This document shows positions 53,761 through 62,302 of a stretch of DNA of 64,000 nucleotides, piece after piece. Each line of letters opens with the position of its first letter. The first letter of the stretch is position 1. Source of the stretch: JBNKHG01 sp050290225 (GTDB lineage Bacteria; Pseudomonadota; Gammaproteobacteria; Pseudomonadales; Cellvibrionaceae); assembly GCA_050290225.1 (NCBI GenBank), contig JBNKHG010000051.1, positions 1-64,000 of the forward strand. The letters run 5' to 3'. The position numbers and the translations under genes are program-made. Below the pieces are notes generated by a model. It was not told the origin of the DNA and made no database searches. It saw only the letters and a program-made list of their open reading frames with translations.

Positions 53761-54099
53761 GCGTCGACTATCTCGAAATGCTCGGCCCGGGGAATGTCAG
53801 ATGGCCTCGATTTCAGTCTGACCTGGCGATTTGCAAGTTGGAGCACTTCGGGTTCCGCTTGTGCACTCTAAAGTGATATTTCGGTTGTCCGGCGCCGTAG
53901 GCGTGAAGCTGATTGATTTGTTGAACGAAGCCGCTCTGCGGCAAAACTAAACCCGCTGAAATAAAAATAATTCCCCTACGTGCTCAACCCCGAGCACGAA
54001 CCCACGTCCTAAGGACGTGGTCATGAGTGGCTGGCTCGGCCTGTCACGAATGGAGAGACTCATGTTATATCCAGGTTTGAGTTGTCCCCACAACCAAAC
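53761..54099. other. Scar region with REP-like palindrome
   Basis: About 340 bp. It contains CCACGTCC-TAA-GGACGTGG (54001-54019), a REP-type hairpin close to the RAYT gene, and a short coding-like frame near 53870-53950 (IDLLNEAALRQN) I could not assign. Confidence 0.6.
54001..54019. repeat. REP-like palindrome
   Basis: 8-bp perfect stem CCACGTCC/GGACGTGG with TAA loop, about 80 bp from the 3' end of a REP-associated tyrosine transposase remnant. RAYT genes are usually flanked by such hairpins. Confidence 0.65.
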
Positions 54100-54650
54100 C
54101 TATGAACAGGCTTTTCCCCAGGCATTGGCTTCATAGCTCGACCATTTATATTCCGCCGGGTGACTCACCATACCGGCTCGGACCGGGTTGAGTTCGATAT
54201 AACGGTAGCAAACCAATAAATACTTTTCGCTTTGCACCAAGCTCGAACGATGACGGCCTTCCCATAGGGTACCCGTTCTACCGTATTGCAAATTTACGTA
54301 TTGTGCATAGCGACTGCCGACCACTTTTAATGTATTCGATAAACTATGCTGCTGTTCTGGCGTCGCTAGAAAGTGGATATGTGGTTGGTCATCAGGCAGT
54401 ATGCATGGACTTTCACGCCATAGCGCCGGGAAATGTCTTCCCATAGCTGCAAATAAAACTGATAGTTTTCCGGTTCGATAAAACACGGTTCGCGATTATT
54501 CCCCCGCTGGATGCGTATACCGTTGAAGTCTGCCACCCAAACCGCGGCAAAGCTGCCACCTATCGGAGCGTAGCGACGCGGGGTTTGCATTGTTACTCGG
54601 GTTGGGTGGTGGTCGTCAACTTTGAGTGTAGTTTTCGCGTAAGCGGTCAT
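54100..54650 (-). pseudogene. REP-associated tyrosine transposase (RAYT), frameshifted
   Basis: Two overlapping frames form one RAYT (Y1 HUH transposase) product. The first carries RRYAPIGGSFAAVWVADFNG and VHAYCLMTNHIS; the second continues HFLATPEQQHSLSN, GRTGTLWEGRHRSSLV and CYRYIELNPVRAGMV. The break lies exactly in the HUH motif: the expected NHIHFL is split by two extra bases (the ATAT at 54377-54380, where AT would restore it). The second half retains the RYIELNPVRAGMV block of the family. So the gene is inactive as read unless the slip is a sequence error. Confidence 0.9.
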
Positions 54651-54680
54651 TTTAGGCCGTAGCTGCAGCCGATTTGATGA

Positions 54681-54793
54681 TTATTTAGGCGGAGCCAGGG
54701 ATCTGAAGATACGGAGTATCTCCCTCAGATCTTCATCTGCAATTTGTTCGTAATCATCAAAGCTGTTTAGCGTATAACGCGCGAGCACGGCGT
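54681..54793 (-). pseudogene. Unidentified C-terminal gene fragment
   Basis: The minus-strand frame MNAVLARYTLNSFDDYEQIA to RSLAPPK and stop looks coding and acidic/helical, but it begins abruptly at the miaB break. I could not identify it. It is probably the tail of another gene joined to miaB by a deletion. Confidence 0.4.
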
Positions 54794-55093
54794 TCATTTT
54801 TCCAAAGCCCGACAGGATTCCTGACTTGCCACACAACCACCGACACCAATAATCAAATCGGGTTTGGCGTCTTTTAAGGGTTTCCATCGCCCGAGTTGGT
54901 GAAAGAGCCTTTCCTGAGCCTTTTCCCGTATGGAGCAGGTGTTTACAAGAAGAACGTCGGCTTCATTTGAATCATCCGTTGGCACCATTTGGTGTGACTC
55001 CCCCAGCAGGTCGCGCATGCGGGCGGAGTCGTACTCGTTCATCTGGCAGCCGTGGGTCTGAATAAACAGCTTTTTGACGGCCTTTTCTCCCAT
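54794..55093 (-). pseudogene. miaB: miaB, truncated N-terminal fragment
   Basis: 99 residues with the complete UPF0004 start of MiaB (tRNA A37 methylthiotransferase): KKLFIQTHGCQMNEYDSARM, VLLVNTCSIREKAQERLFHQ, GVGGCVASQE. All three N-terminal cluster cysteines remain, but similarity ends just after the third and the frame stops a few codons later, so the radical-SAM and TRAM domains are missing. MiaB is normally about 440-470 residues. A second, intact copy elsewhere in the genome is likely. Confidence 0.92.
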
Positions 55094-55327
55094 GGGAAAG
55101 TCCTGTGTAAAATCCGATCTGTATAAAATCTAAGCGATGTAAGCGGGCGGAGCATTATATTGATAGTCGGCGCCCAACACTAACATTATTCAGTGCTTAC
55201 CGGCGAGAATAGGATATATTTATGGGCTGCATTTAAAATTAACCGGGCACTTTATTATTGTAATCGGAATGCCTATACTTCTTCGTTGCAGTCACAAAAA
55301 GGGATAAAAAGCGGAAAGGGCAAAACA

Positions 55328-56476
55328 ATGACCGCAAACAGAGTACTGTCTCGCCTGCATCAGCAGCGGAATCAATTGATCGAATCTATTTATCAATCAG
55401 CAGTGCAGCCGAAACACTGGCATCACTTTATGGGCTCGCTCATCAACACATTAGACGGCCGTTCAGCGCGTTTATTATTTATGAACCCGGTGGCCGATCA
55501 GGTGCGTGCCAGCTTCAAGGTGAATATCGATGATGGCTTTCATCAGCAATACATAGATTATTATGTCAATGCCTGTCCCTGGCGGCCAGAGTTGGCCGGC
55601 AAGCCCAAAGGGCGGATGTATTCCACTTTTCTCGATTTCAGTTGTTCCCAAAAACAATTCCACGGCACCGAGTTTTACCACGACTGGGCGCGTCTGCAGG
55701 GCATAGAACACGGCATCTGCGGTACTGTCACCCAGGATCGGCAGACAACGGTGCAGTTTTTGGTACAACGCACCGCTGAAGCGGGTTATTTCACTCATGA
55801 GGAAACCGATTTCGTCAACCGGCAACTGTTGCCCCATATGCGAGCCGCCCTCACGCTGGCGGAGCAACTGGAAGTCAATCAGCAGCGCACCGAGGCGATT
55901 GTACAGGCTAGCAATTTCTCGCCCATGCCCTTTGCACTGCTGGACCGGCAATTGAAAATCAGCTATTTATCGGCAACGGCACAAGAAATATTACGCAGGC
56001 ATGACTTGAAGATACAATCGGACCAACTCGTGTGCCGCCAGCCCCACGAACATGAGCAATTGCGGCAGCTGTTGAGAAAGACCTTGAACGGAATGCGCAA
56101 TCAGTGGCGTGAAGTCGGAGGTCAAATGGCAGTGAGCAGTGGTCAGGGTATACTGGAACTGATGTGTTTTCCTCTTCACCCGATACTTGAAGATCACAAC
56201 TTCTGGAAGCAGGGTTTTGTGGTTTTGTTTCTGAATGAACAGCGGCGCAGATTATCGCTGAACAAACTCTGGGTACAGGAAAAGTTCAAAATTACTCATG
56301 CTGAAATCAGCCTGGTGGAAGCCCTTATCAATGGTCTCAGTCTGCAGGAATTCGCCGACAGCAAGAGCACCAGTATTCACACCGTGCGCAGCCAGTGTAA
56401 AAGCGTGTTGAGGAAGACAGACTGCCCCCGGCAGGCTGCATTGATTCGGGTGATGTTGCCCTACCTGGCGATGTAG
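55328..56476 (+). CDS. LuxR-type regulator with unassigned N-terminal domain
   Basis: 382 residues from the ATG at 55328 (GGAAAGGGC upstream; an in-frame start at 55193 is less likely). A C-terminal LuxR-type helix-turn-helix at about 325-375 (FKITHAEISLVEALINGLSLQEFADSKSTSIHTVRSQCKSVLRKT). The N-terminal part, HWHHFMGSLINTLDGRSARLLF and a central MPFALLDRQLKISYLSATAQ (PAS-like), resembles regulators found beside alpha/beta hydrolase and lipid-degradation genes in Halieaceae-type bacteria. Convergent with the alpha/beta hydrolase. Ligand unknown. Confidence 0.85.
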   Translation: MTANRVLSRLHQQRNQLIESIYQSAVQPKHWHHFMGSLINTLDGRSARLLFMNPVADQVRASFKVNIDDGFHQQYIDYYVNACPWRPELAGKPKGRMYSTFLDFSCSQKQFHGTEFYHDWARLQGIEHGICGTVTQDRQTTVQFLVQRTAEAGYFTHEETDFVNRQLLPHMRAALTLAEQLEVNQQRTEAIVQASNFSPMPFALLDRQLKISYLSATAQEILRRHDLKIQSDQLVCRQPHEHEQLRQLLRKTLNGMRNQWREVGGQMAVSSGQGILELMCFPLHPILEDHNFWKQGFVVLFLNEQRRRLSLNKLWVQEKFKITHAEISLVEALINGLSLQEFADSKSTSIHTVRSQCKSVLRKTDCPRQAALIRVMLPYLAM

Positions 56477-56508
56477 ACATGAAATCCCTTTCAGGTTTTT
56501 TCAGTGGC

Positions 56509-57288
56509 TTAGCTCTGACTTTCAGACAAAGCCCGCTGTAATATTCGGTTGAACATTTCCGGGTTTTCCAACTGCAAAAAATGCCCGGCTTCAGCCATTG
56601 CAAAGCTGCGTATCTTCTCCCGATAGCGTTCGAGAGCCACCTTATTGATCAGGCTGCCGTGGATATCAAATATCGGTATACCAACTTGATTCAAACTGGG
56701 CATCGCATCCCAACGCAACAGGGATTCGAATAATGGCAGGGCAACTTCCGGCCGGGCTGAATACATTTGTTGCTTGATCCAATTCTCCAGTCCCGCCGGC
56801 CTTTGTTCAGGCAGAGTGCTGTCTACCAGGTTGTCTATAAACCCTGGCAGATCGGCACCCATGGGAGTAAGAAATTCGTCGATCTGTTTTTCATTCAGGT
56901 GCCCGTAATCAAATACATGGGTATCTGCCATTACCACGGCTTTGACCTTGTCAGAACAGTATTTTACCGCTTCCAACACCACTGCGCCGGCCATGGAATG
57001 ACCAATCAAGACGCAATGCGGCCTTGCCTCCGCTTCCACCAGGGCTGCCAAGTCCCGCGCAAAATGTTCAATATCCCATGCCTCCCGGTTGTGGTCAGAC
57101 TCGCCATGACCCGGTAGGTCGGGTGCCAGCACATGATAATTGCCCGCAAAATGCGTTATCTGCGGCTTGAAAAACTGCCGATTACACGACCAGCCGTGCA
57201 CAAACGCCAGGGTGACATCACTTTGCCCGCTTTCGCAATAGGCGATACGGACACCGTCAGCGCAGGTGAATTGTTTGATTTCATTCAT
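56509..57288 (-). CDS. Alpha/beta hydrolase
   Basis: 259 residues. Oxyanion region FVHGWSCNRQFF, nucleophile Ser in LIGHSMAGAVVLEAV (G-x-S-x-G), late Asp region VGIPIFDIHGS and His in AEAGHFLQLENPEMF. An esterase- or dehalogenase-like hydrolase; substrate cannot be assigned. Start at 57288 was chosen because GGGAG lies 8 bp upstream; a TTG 21 bp earlier is the alternative. Convergent with the LuxR gene, divergent from the lipoprotein gene, 150 bp away. Confidence 0.88.
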   Translation of the reverse strand: MNEIKQFTCADGVRIAYCESGQSDVTLAFVHGWSCNRQFFKPQITHFAGNYHVLAPDLPGHGESDHNREAWDIEHFARDLAALVEAEARPHCVLIGHSMAGAVVLEAVKYCSDKVKAVVMADTHVFDYGHLNEKQIDEFLTPMGADLPGFIDNLVDSTLPEQRPAGLENWIKQQMYSARPEVALPLFESLLRWDAMPSLNQVGIPIFDIHGSLINKVALERYREKIRSFAMAEAGHFLQLENPEMFNRILQRALSESQS

Positions 57289-57437
57289 TGGTGACACTCC
57301 CAAGGTCAAAAATTAAAGGCTAACCCATTTAACCCAATGGTAGAAGGGCATACCCCATTTGGGGGATGCGGGAAACTTTCAAGTCATAACACAATTGCCG
57401 CGGGTCGTGTTTGTAAAAAAATTATCGGAGTGAATCG

Positions 57438-59444
57438 ATGAAACAACTGAAAAAAACTGGATTGGTGTTTGCTTTTTCCACCGCAACGGCATTGCTTGGT
57501 TGCGGCAGCGGCAGTGATAACAACGATGATTCCGTCTCGGGCGGCGGTGGCGATAATGGTGCCGTCAGCGGCGCTGTAAACGCGCCTGCCGGAGCGGTGG
57601 CAATGTTTGAACAGAAAGACGCCTTCCGGATTGCCATGGAGTTTTTTATCACGCCGGTAGCGGCGGCCATTACCGGCCTGGAACCTGTTACCGGGGCCGA
57701 CGTCGAATTGATCAGAATTGATGACGACGGCCAGCAGCTGGGGGATGTACTGGCGACCGCCCGTACTTCCAGCACTGGTGAATATACACTTACGCTGCCG
57801 GCAGGTGTCGATCTCTCCGGCAATCTGATCGTGCGCATCAGCGGCACGGGCGCCGCGGAAATGCGCGCTCAGGTGGTGGAGCGGGAAGTGGACATCAACC
57901 CGGTATCGGAATTTGTATTGCAGAGTTTTATTGACAGCGGCGCCGATCTGGACACTTTGACCACGGCATCAGTGATCAAGCTCACAGGACAGGTGGAGGA
58001 GTTTGATTTGGCCGCGGGCGCAGACCTATCCGAGATGTTGGCACAGCTGGAAGAGGAAACCGGCTCCTTTGTCGATGCCCGGATCGACGTTATTACCACC
58101 GCATCGGGCGATGCCGCGACAGTGGCCGGAGAGTATCGCAATACCGCTATTCAGTTTGGCCTGCATGACGATGACGGTCAATACGGTGTGGGCGCCTTTA
58201 GCATGAATCTCTGGAATATCGACAGTATTTCTCTGGCCGACGGGGGGGCTGGCACCATTGGTATCACCATCGGCGGCGAAGAAAATGCCTGGTCCAATCT
58301 CGCCCGTTTCGATACCGGCTACACACTGACATACTTCAGCGAAATCGACGGCGAGGGTGATACTGGCAGCGCCCTGCTTGGAGACGATGGCGTCCTCAGT
58401 GTGGAGAGTGAATTCGAGGAAGAGATCGACGGCGATTTCGCCTGGCGTTATCCACCCGGTATCAAGCGGTTTCAGAAAGCAAAGAACAGTTATTTTTTTA
58501 TCGGTCTGGGAGAGGAAGCCGGTGTTCGTTACAAAACTGTCGATACCGATGACGATGGAGTGAAGGATGCGCTCGATCCCGCGCAAAGGGAGGGGGATGA
58601 AGTCTATCGCGGTCTCGAAATAGTGGTAAAAAAACCTGCTAATGCCGGTGTAACTGATTTGACCGGTGATTTTGGCCGTATCTATCTTGGCGTTATGCAG
58701 AACAACAGCGGTCAGATTGAAGTCGAAACCGAGCGCAATCAATTGAGCTTCAGCGGCACCGGCACGATCGACGCCACCGCCGCTACCTACCGGCGCCTGG
58801 AAAGCACTAATGCCGGCACATCGAGTTACAGTACGGATACCACGCAAGCGGAGAGTGGTATCAGTTTCACCCTGAGCGCCAACGGCGATATTCCCACCGT
58901 TGGTGGGGAAAGCGCTGATGGACTTATTAATGAAGGCTTTGATTTTCTTGTTTTCAATAAGCCAAGAGCTACAGACGATGCCAACCCCGAAGACGACCAG
59001 TATCAGGAGGTTCTCTACGGTACGACGCTGGCGGTCAAGCTGCCCGATCAACTGTTAGACATCACCAACAAAACCTATCGGGTGTTATTTTTAGGGGTTG
59101 AGTTTGATGGTTCGAACATTGCCATGACCAACACGCGATTCGATACTCAGTTGGAGATTACCGGTGTCACAGCCGGGGTGTTGAATGGCGAGACGTCAAC
59201 AGTCTCCAAGGCCGGCAGAGCGGCGGAGGTGGTAGGCAGCTCCGAGACGGAAACTGACCTGCCGGTAACCGTCAGCCTGGCCAGTAATGGGGAGATGAGT
59301 CTGACATTCGCGGACGATGCCGGCACTTCACAAATGGACGGCTTCCTGAACCAGGACGGTAGCCTGGGTGTTTTCGAGGCCACCTACACGCCCAATGGCG
59401 GAACAACCACGGAACTGGGGGTGATGATTTTGATGGAAATCTGA
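57438..59444 (+). CDS. Large putative lipoprotein of unknown function
   Basis: 668 residues. Signal peptide with lipobox LLGCGSGS (Cys about residue 22), then a Gly/Asp/Ser linker (GSDNNDDSVSGGGGDN). An early ~100-residue region (AAAITGLEPVTGADVELI, GEYTLTLPAGVDLSGNL) resembles a carboxypeptidase-regulatory or CNA-B-like beta-sandwich, where a polar chain attaches. The rest is Asp/Gly/Thr-rich and beta-strand-like. The start follows CGGAGTGAATCG. Predicted to sit on the outer membrane. I do not recognise the full protein. Just downstream is a TBDR that could be its partner, but the psd fragment lies between. Confidence 0.75.
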   Translation: MKQLKKTGLVFAFSTATALLGCGSGSDNNDDSVSGGGGDNGAVSGAVNAPAGAVAMFEQKDAFRIAMEFFITPVAAAITGLEPVTGADVELIRIDDDGQQLGDVLATARTSSTGEYTLTLPAGVDLSGNLIVRISGTGAAEMRAQVVEREVDINPVSEFVLQSFIDSGADLDTLTTASVIKLTGQVEEFDLAAGADLSEMLAQLEEETGSFVDARIDVITTASGDAATVAGEYRNTAIQFGLHDDDGQYGVGAFSMNLWNIDSISLADGGAGTIGITIGGEENAWSNLARFDTGYTLTYFSEIDGEGDTGSALLGDDGVLSVESEFEEEIDGDFAWRYPPGIKRFQKAKNSYFFIGLGEEAGVRYKTVDTDDDGVKDALDPAQREGDEVYRGLEIVVKKPANAGVTDLTGDFGRIYLGVMQNNSGQIEVETERNQLSFSGTGTIDATAATYRRLESTNAGTSSYSTDTTQAESGISFTLSANGDIPTVGGESADGLINEGFDFLVFNKPRATDDANPEDDQYQEVLYGTTLAVKLPDQLLDITNKTYRVLFLGVEFDGSNIAMTNTRFDTQLEITGVTAGVLNGETSTVSKAGRAAEVVGSSETETDLPVTVSLASNGEMSLTFADDAGTSQMDGFLNQDGSLGVFEATYTPNGGTTTELGVMILMEI

Positions 59445-59963
59445 GCCGGCAAGGATCGGGTCGATTAGCTCGATTTTCTTAAGTAAGTGCCGTTCACTAC
59501 ATTATTAATTTGATGTATGAATGGCGCTTAACCAATTAGTCACCGACAGCGATACCCAGTTTCTGTCCCATCCTCGTGGGCGATCCGGCCCTAATACCGT
59601 CATCCCACTCAGCCTGGTTGGGGCCAAACAAAACAATCGCTGTGGAGCCCAGCTTAAAGCGGCCCATTTCATTTTATAGTGGATAGACCTAAGCAATGGC
59701 CTGTTTAATAAATAATCGATTATGGCAAGCAAGGAGCCCAAAACACGCGTTCAGCGCACAAACCCTTTCCCTCTCAGTCCATTTCCGTTTTCCCTCTCGG
59801 ACCAGAAATTTGACCCCATCTTTGATTTACTACCCCTGTCCAAAGCCATAGCGCTTTGGCGCCCCTATGTCGCATCCGGGGCCTAGAACAATAACGAACC
59901 CGTACCGACGTAACTTTTGCCCTTGGAGCCCAGTGCTTTAAGTGGAAATTTGGAGAGGAAGTC
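59445..59963. other. Intergenic with gene remnant
   Basis: 519 bp. It holds the psd fragment (separate entry) and, at the right end, the TBDR leader with GGAGAGGAAG before ATG. No promoter or terminator recognised with confidence. Confidence 0.5.
59536..59674 (-). pseudogene. Phosphatidylserine decarboxylase, C-terminal remnant
   Basis: Minus strand frame NEMGRFKLGSTAIVLFGPN then QAEW...MGQKLGIAVGD and TAA contains the LGST autocatalytic cleavage site and the terminal GxPxxMGQxLG pattern of Psd. Only about 45 codons remain. An intact psd should exist elsewhere because the enzyme is usually essential for phosphatidylethanolamine synthesis. Confidence 0.9.
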
Positions 59964-62162
59964 ATGTCTACCGTTAAAAATGTGCGAACTAACAGATTTT
60001 TAATTAATTCGGCTGGGTTATTAGCAGCCGCCGTTAGCGTGTCCAGTACCGCAGCGATACTGGAAGAAATTGTGGTGACGGCCCAGAAGCGCGAACAGAG
60101 CCTGCAGGAAGTGGGTATTTCCGTCTCCGCCTTTAGCGGCGACCAGCTCAAAGACCTGGGGGTGACCAATAGCACCGAAATTACCCAGCAGATTCCGGGC
60201 ATGCAACTGCAGACCTTTACTCCCGCCTTTACCATTATCAATTTGCGGGGGATCTCCCAGAATAATTTCCAGGACAACCTGGAGGCCCCGGTTGCCGTCT
60301 ATGTTGACGGCGCCTATGTACCCAGTATGAACGCCATTAACGGCCAGCTGTTCGATGTGGAGCGGGTGGAAGTCCTGCGCGGCCCCCAGGGTACCCTGTT
60401 TGGCCGCAACACCACCGGTGGCCTGGTGCACTACGTGACCCGCGGTGCCGATGATGCGGAACTGAACGGTTACCTGGAGGTGACCGCCGGTGAATTCAGT
60501 ATGAAAGCCGTGGAAGGGGCTGTCGGTGGCGCAATCAGCGACAGTGTGCGCGGTCGTCTGGCCGGCCGCTGGTTGGAAAACGACGGTTATGTGGAATCCC
60601 AGACCCCGGGGATTCGCGATGCGCACGGTGCCGATGGTTATACCCTGCGCGGTTCCCTGCAGCTGGACCTGGCCGAAAACCTGACGGCGGATATCCGCGT
60701 GGCTGCGGCAGAGGACGATGACGTCCCCTCCGGTACCTACTCCATCAACTTCGCCGACGCTGACCCCAATACCGGCCTGGGTGTACAGGCACCGGGTCGT
60801 CTGACCGATGGTCTCGAACACGCCTCCAGCCTTGAAGGTAACTTCAACCGCGATTCCACCAACACCACAGTGACCCTGACCTGGGACGTCAACGACAACA
60901 TGGAACTGGTGTCCATCACCAATTACATGGACCTGGATAAAGATTATCTTGAGGATGCCGGTGGTGGCCTCTTTTTCTTCCCCTACGAAGTCAACACCGA
61001 CTTTGAAACCTTCTCACAGGAAATTCGCCTGTCGGGCGAGGGCAGCGGGGTGCGCTGGCAGACCGGTGCCTATTACCTGGATATGAACACCGATACCCTC
61101 CAGCGGGTTTCGGGCGCGGCAATCCTGGCAGACTCGATGGGGGCGACCACGGATACCGCCCTGCAGGACACCGTCTCCAGTCTGGATTCAAAAAACTGGT
61201 CCGTCTTTGGTCAGGTGGAGTTTGACTTGTCCGAGCAGTTGACCCTGATTGCCGGGTTGCGCTGGTCCGAGGATGACAAGGACCTGGAGTTTGGCCAGTT
61301 CTATGAAGAATCAGGAGCGGGCATCGCGCGTTCTGAAGTGTTTAATATCGCCAATGTCGCCATCAAAGAGATCGACAGTGTCGAGTATGAGGATTACGCC
61401 GCGCGCCTGCAGCTGAACTTCACCACTGCGGACGGCACCCTGATTTACGGTTCTATCAATCGCGGCATCAAAGGCGGCAACTGGTCGATCGATCCCCTGG
61501 GGGGGGTGGCGGCCGGCAGCCCCGCCAACCTCAAACATGATGAAGAGGTGCTGTATTCCTACGAGTTGGGTTTGAAAACCGAACTGGCTGAGTGGGCGCG
61601 CTTGAATACCTCCATCTACTACTACGATTACGACGACTACCAAGCCTTCTCCCTGCTGGGTTTGACGCCGCAGGTGACCAACTCCGACGCCGATTCCCGC
61701 GGCGGTGAAATCGAACTGACCCTGACGCCTACCGAGAACCTCGACGTCATGCTGGGCCTGGCCTATATCGACTCTGAAGTGGATGCGGTACCCGATGTGT
61801 TTGGCGGTACAGTAAAAGCCGAATTTCCCAACGCGCCGGAGTTGAGTGTCAACCTGCTGGCCCGTTACCAGTGGGCGGCGCTGAACGGCAATATGGCTTT
61901 CCAGGTGGACGGTGTCTGGAATGATGACCAGTTCATCGAAGCCACCAACTCCCAGATTTCCGCTGAGGATGCCTACCTGGTGTGGAACGCGCGCCTTTCC
62001 TACACCTCTGCGGAAGAAACCTGGAAGGTGGCGGCCTGGGTCAAAAACGGCGGTGATGAGGAGTACCGCCTTTACAACCTGGATCTGGGATTGCTGGGTA
62101 TCAGTGAAGAGGTCTACGCACCGCCACGCTGGGCCGGTATTACCGCTTCCTACAATTTTTAG
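59964..62162 (+). CDS. TonB-dependent outer-membrane receptor
   Basis: 732 residues. Signal peptide about 1-32 (ending SSTAAI), TonB box EEIVVTAQKREQSLQEV, plug with RVEVLRGPQGTLFGRNTTGGLVH, barrel ending ITASYNF. A TBDR of the hydrophobic-substrate class common in steroid, terpenoid and aromatic users. Excellent ribosome site (GGAGAGGAAGTC). Followed by a strong terminator and then an aldehyde dehydrogenase gene. Confidence 0.93.
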   Translation: MSTVKNVRTNRFLINSAGLLAAAVSVSSTAAILEEIVVTAQKREQSLQEVGISVSAFSGDQLKDLGVTNSTEITQQIPGMQLQTFTPAFTIINLRGISQNNFQDNLEAPVAVYVDGAYVPSMNAINGQLFDVERVEVLRGPQGTLFGRNTTGGLVHYVTRGADDAELNGYLEVTAGEFSMKAVEGAVGGAISDSVRGRLAGRWLENDGYVESQTPGIRDAHGADGYTLRGSLQLDLAENLTADIRVAAAEDDDVPSGTYSINFADADPNTGLGVQAPGRLTDGLEHASSLEGNFNRDSTNTTVTLTWDVNDNMELVSITNYMDLDKDYLEDAGGGLFFFPYEVNTDFETFSQEIRLSGEGSGVRWQTGAYYLDMNTDTLQRVSGAAILADSMGATTDTALQDTVSSLDSKNWSVFGQVEFDLSEQLTLIAGLRWSEDDKDLEFGQFYEESGAGIARSEVFNIANVAIKEIDSVEYEDYAARLQLNFTTADGTLIYGSINRGIKGGNWSIDPLGGVAAGSPANLKHDEEVLYSYELGLKTELAEWARLNTSIYYYDYDDYQAFSLLGLTPQVTNSDADSRGGEIELTLTPTENLDVMLGLAYIDSEVDAVPDVFGGTVKAEFPNAPELSVNLLARYQWAALNGNMAFQVDGVWNDDQFIEATNSQISAEDAYLVWNARLSYTSAEETWKVAAWVKNGGDEEYRLYNLDLGLLGISEEVYAPPRWAGITASYNF

Positions 62163-62205
62163 GGGCGGCGGTTTTAACCGGGTAATCCTCTGTACCGGTG
62201 CAAGT

Positions 62206-62233
62206 GCAGCCCGATTGATCGGGCTGCCTTTTT
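62206..62233 (+). terminator. Terminator after the TBDR
   Basis: GCAGCCCGA-TTGA-TCGGGCTGC, 9-bp perfect stem, then CTTTTTC. Confidence 0.93.
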
Positions 62234-62302
62234 CTTGCCCTGGAACCCTTAATTCACCTCGGGCTGCCCTGCAGTGACGGCAGCCAGTTTTGGAGAACAA
62301 CC

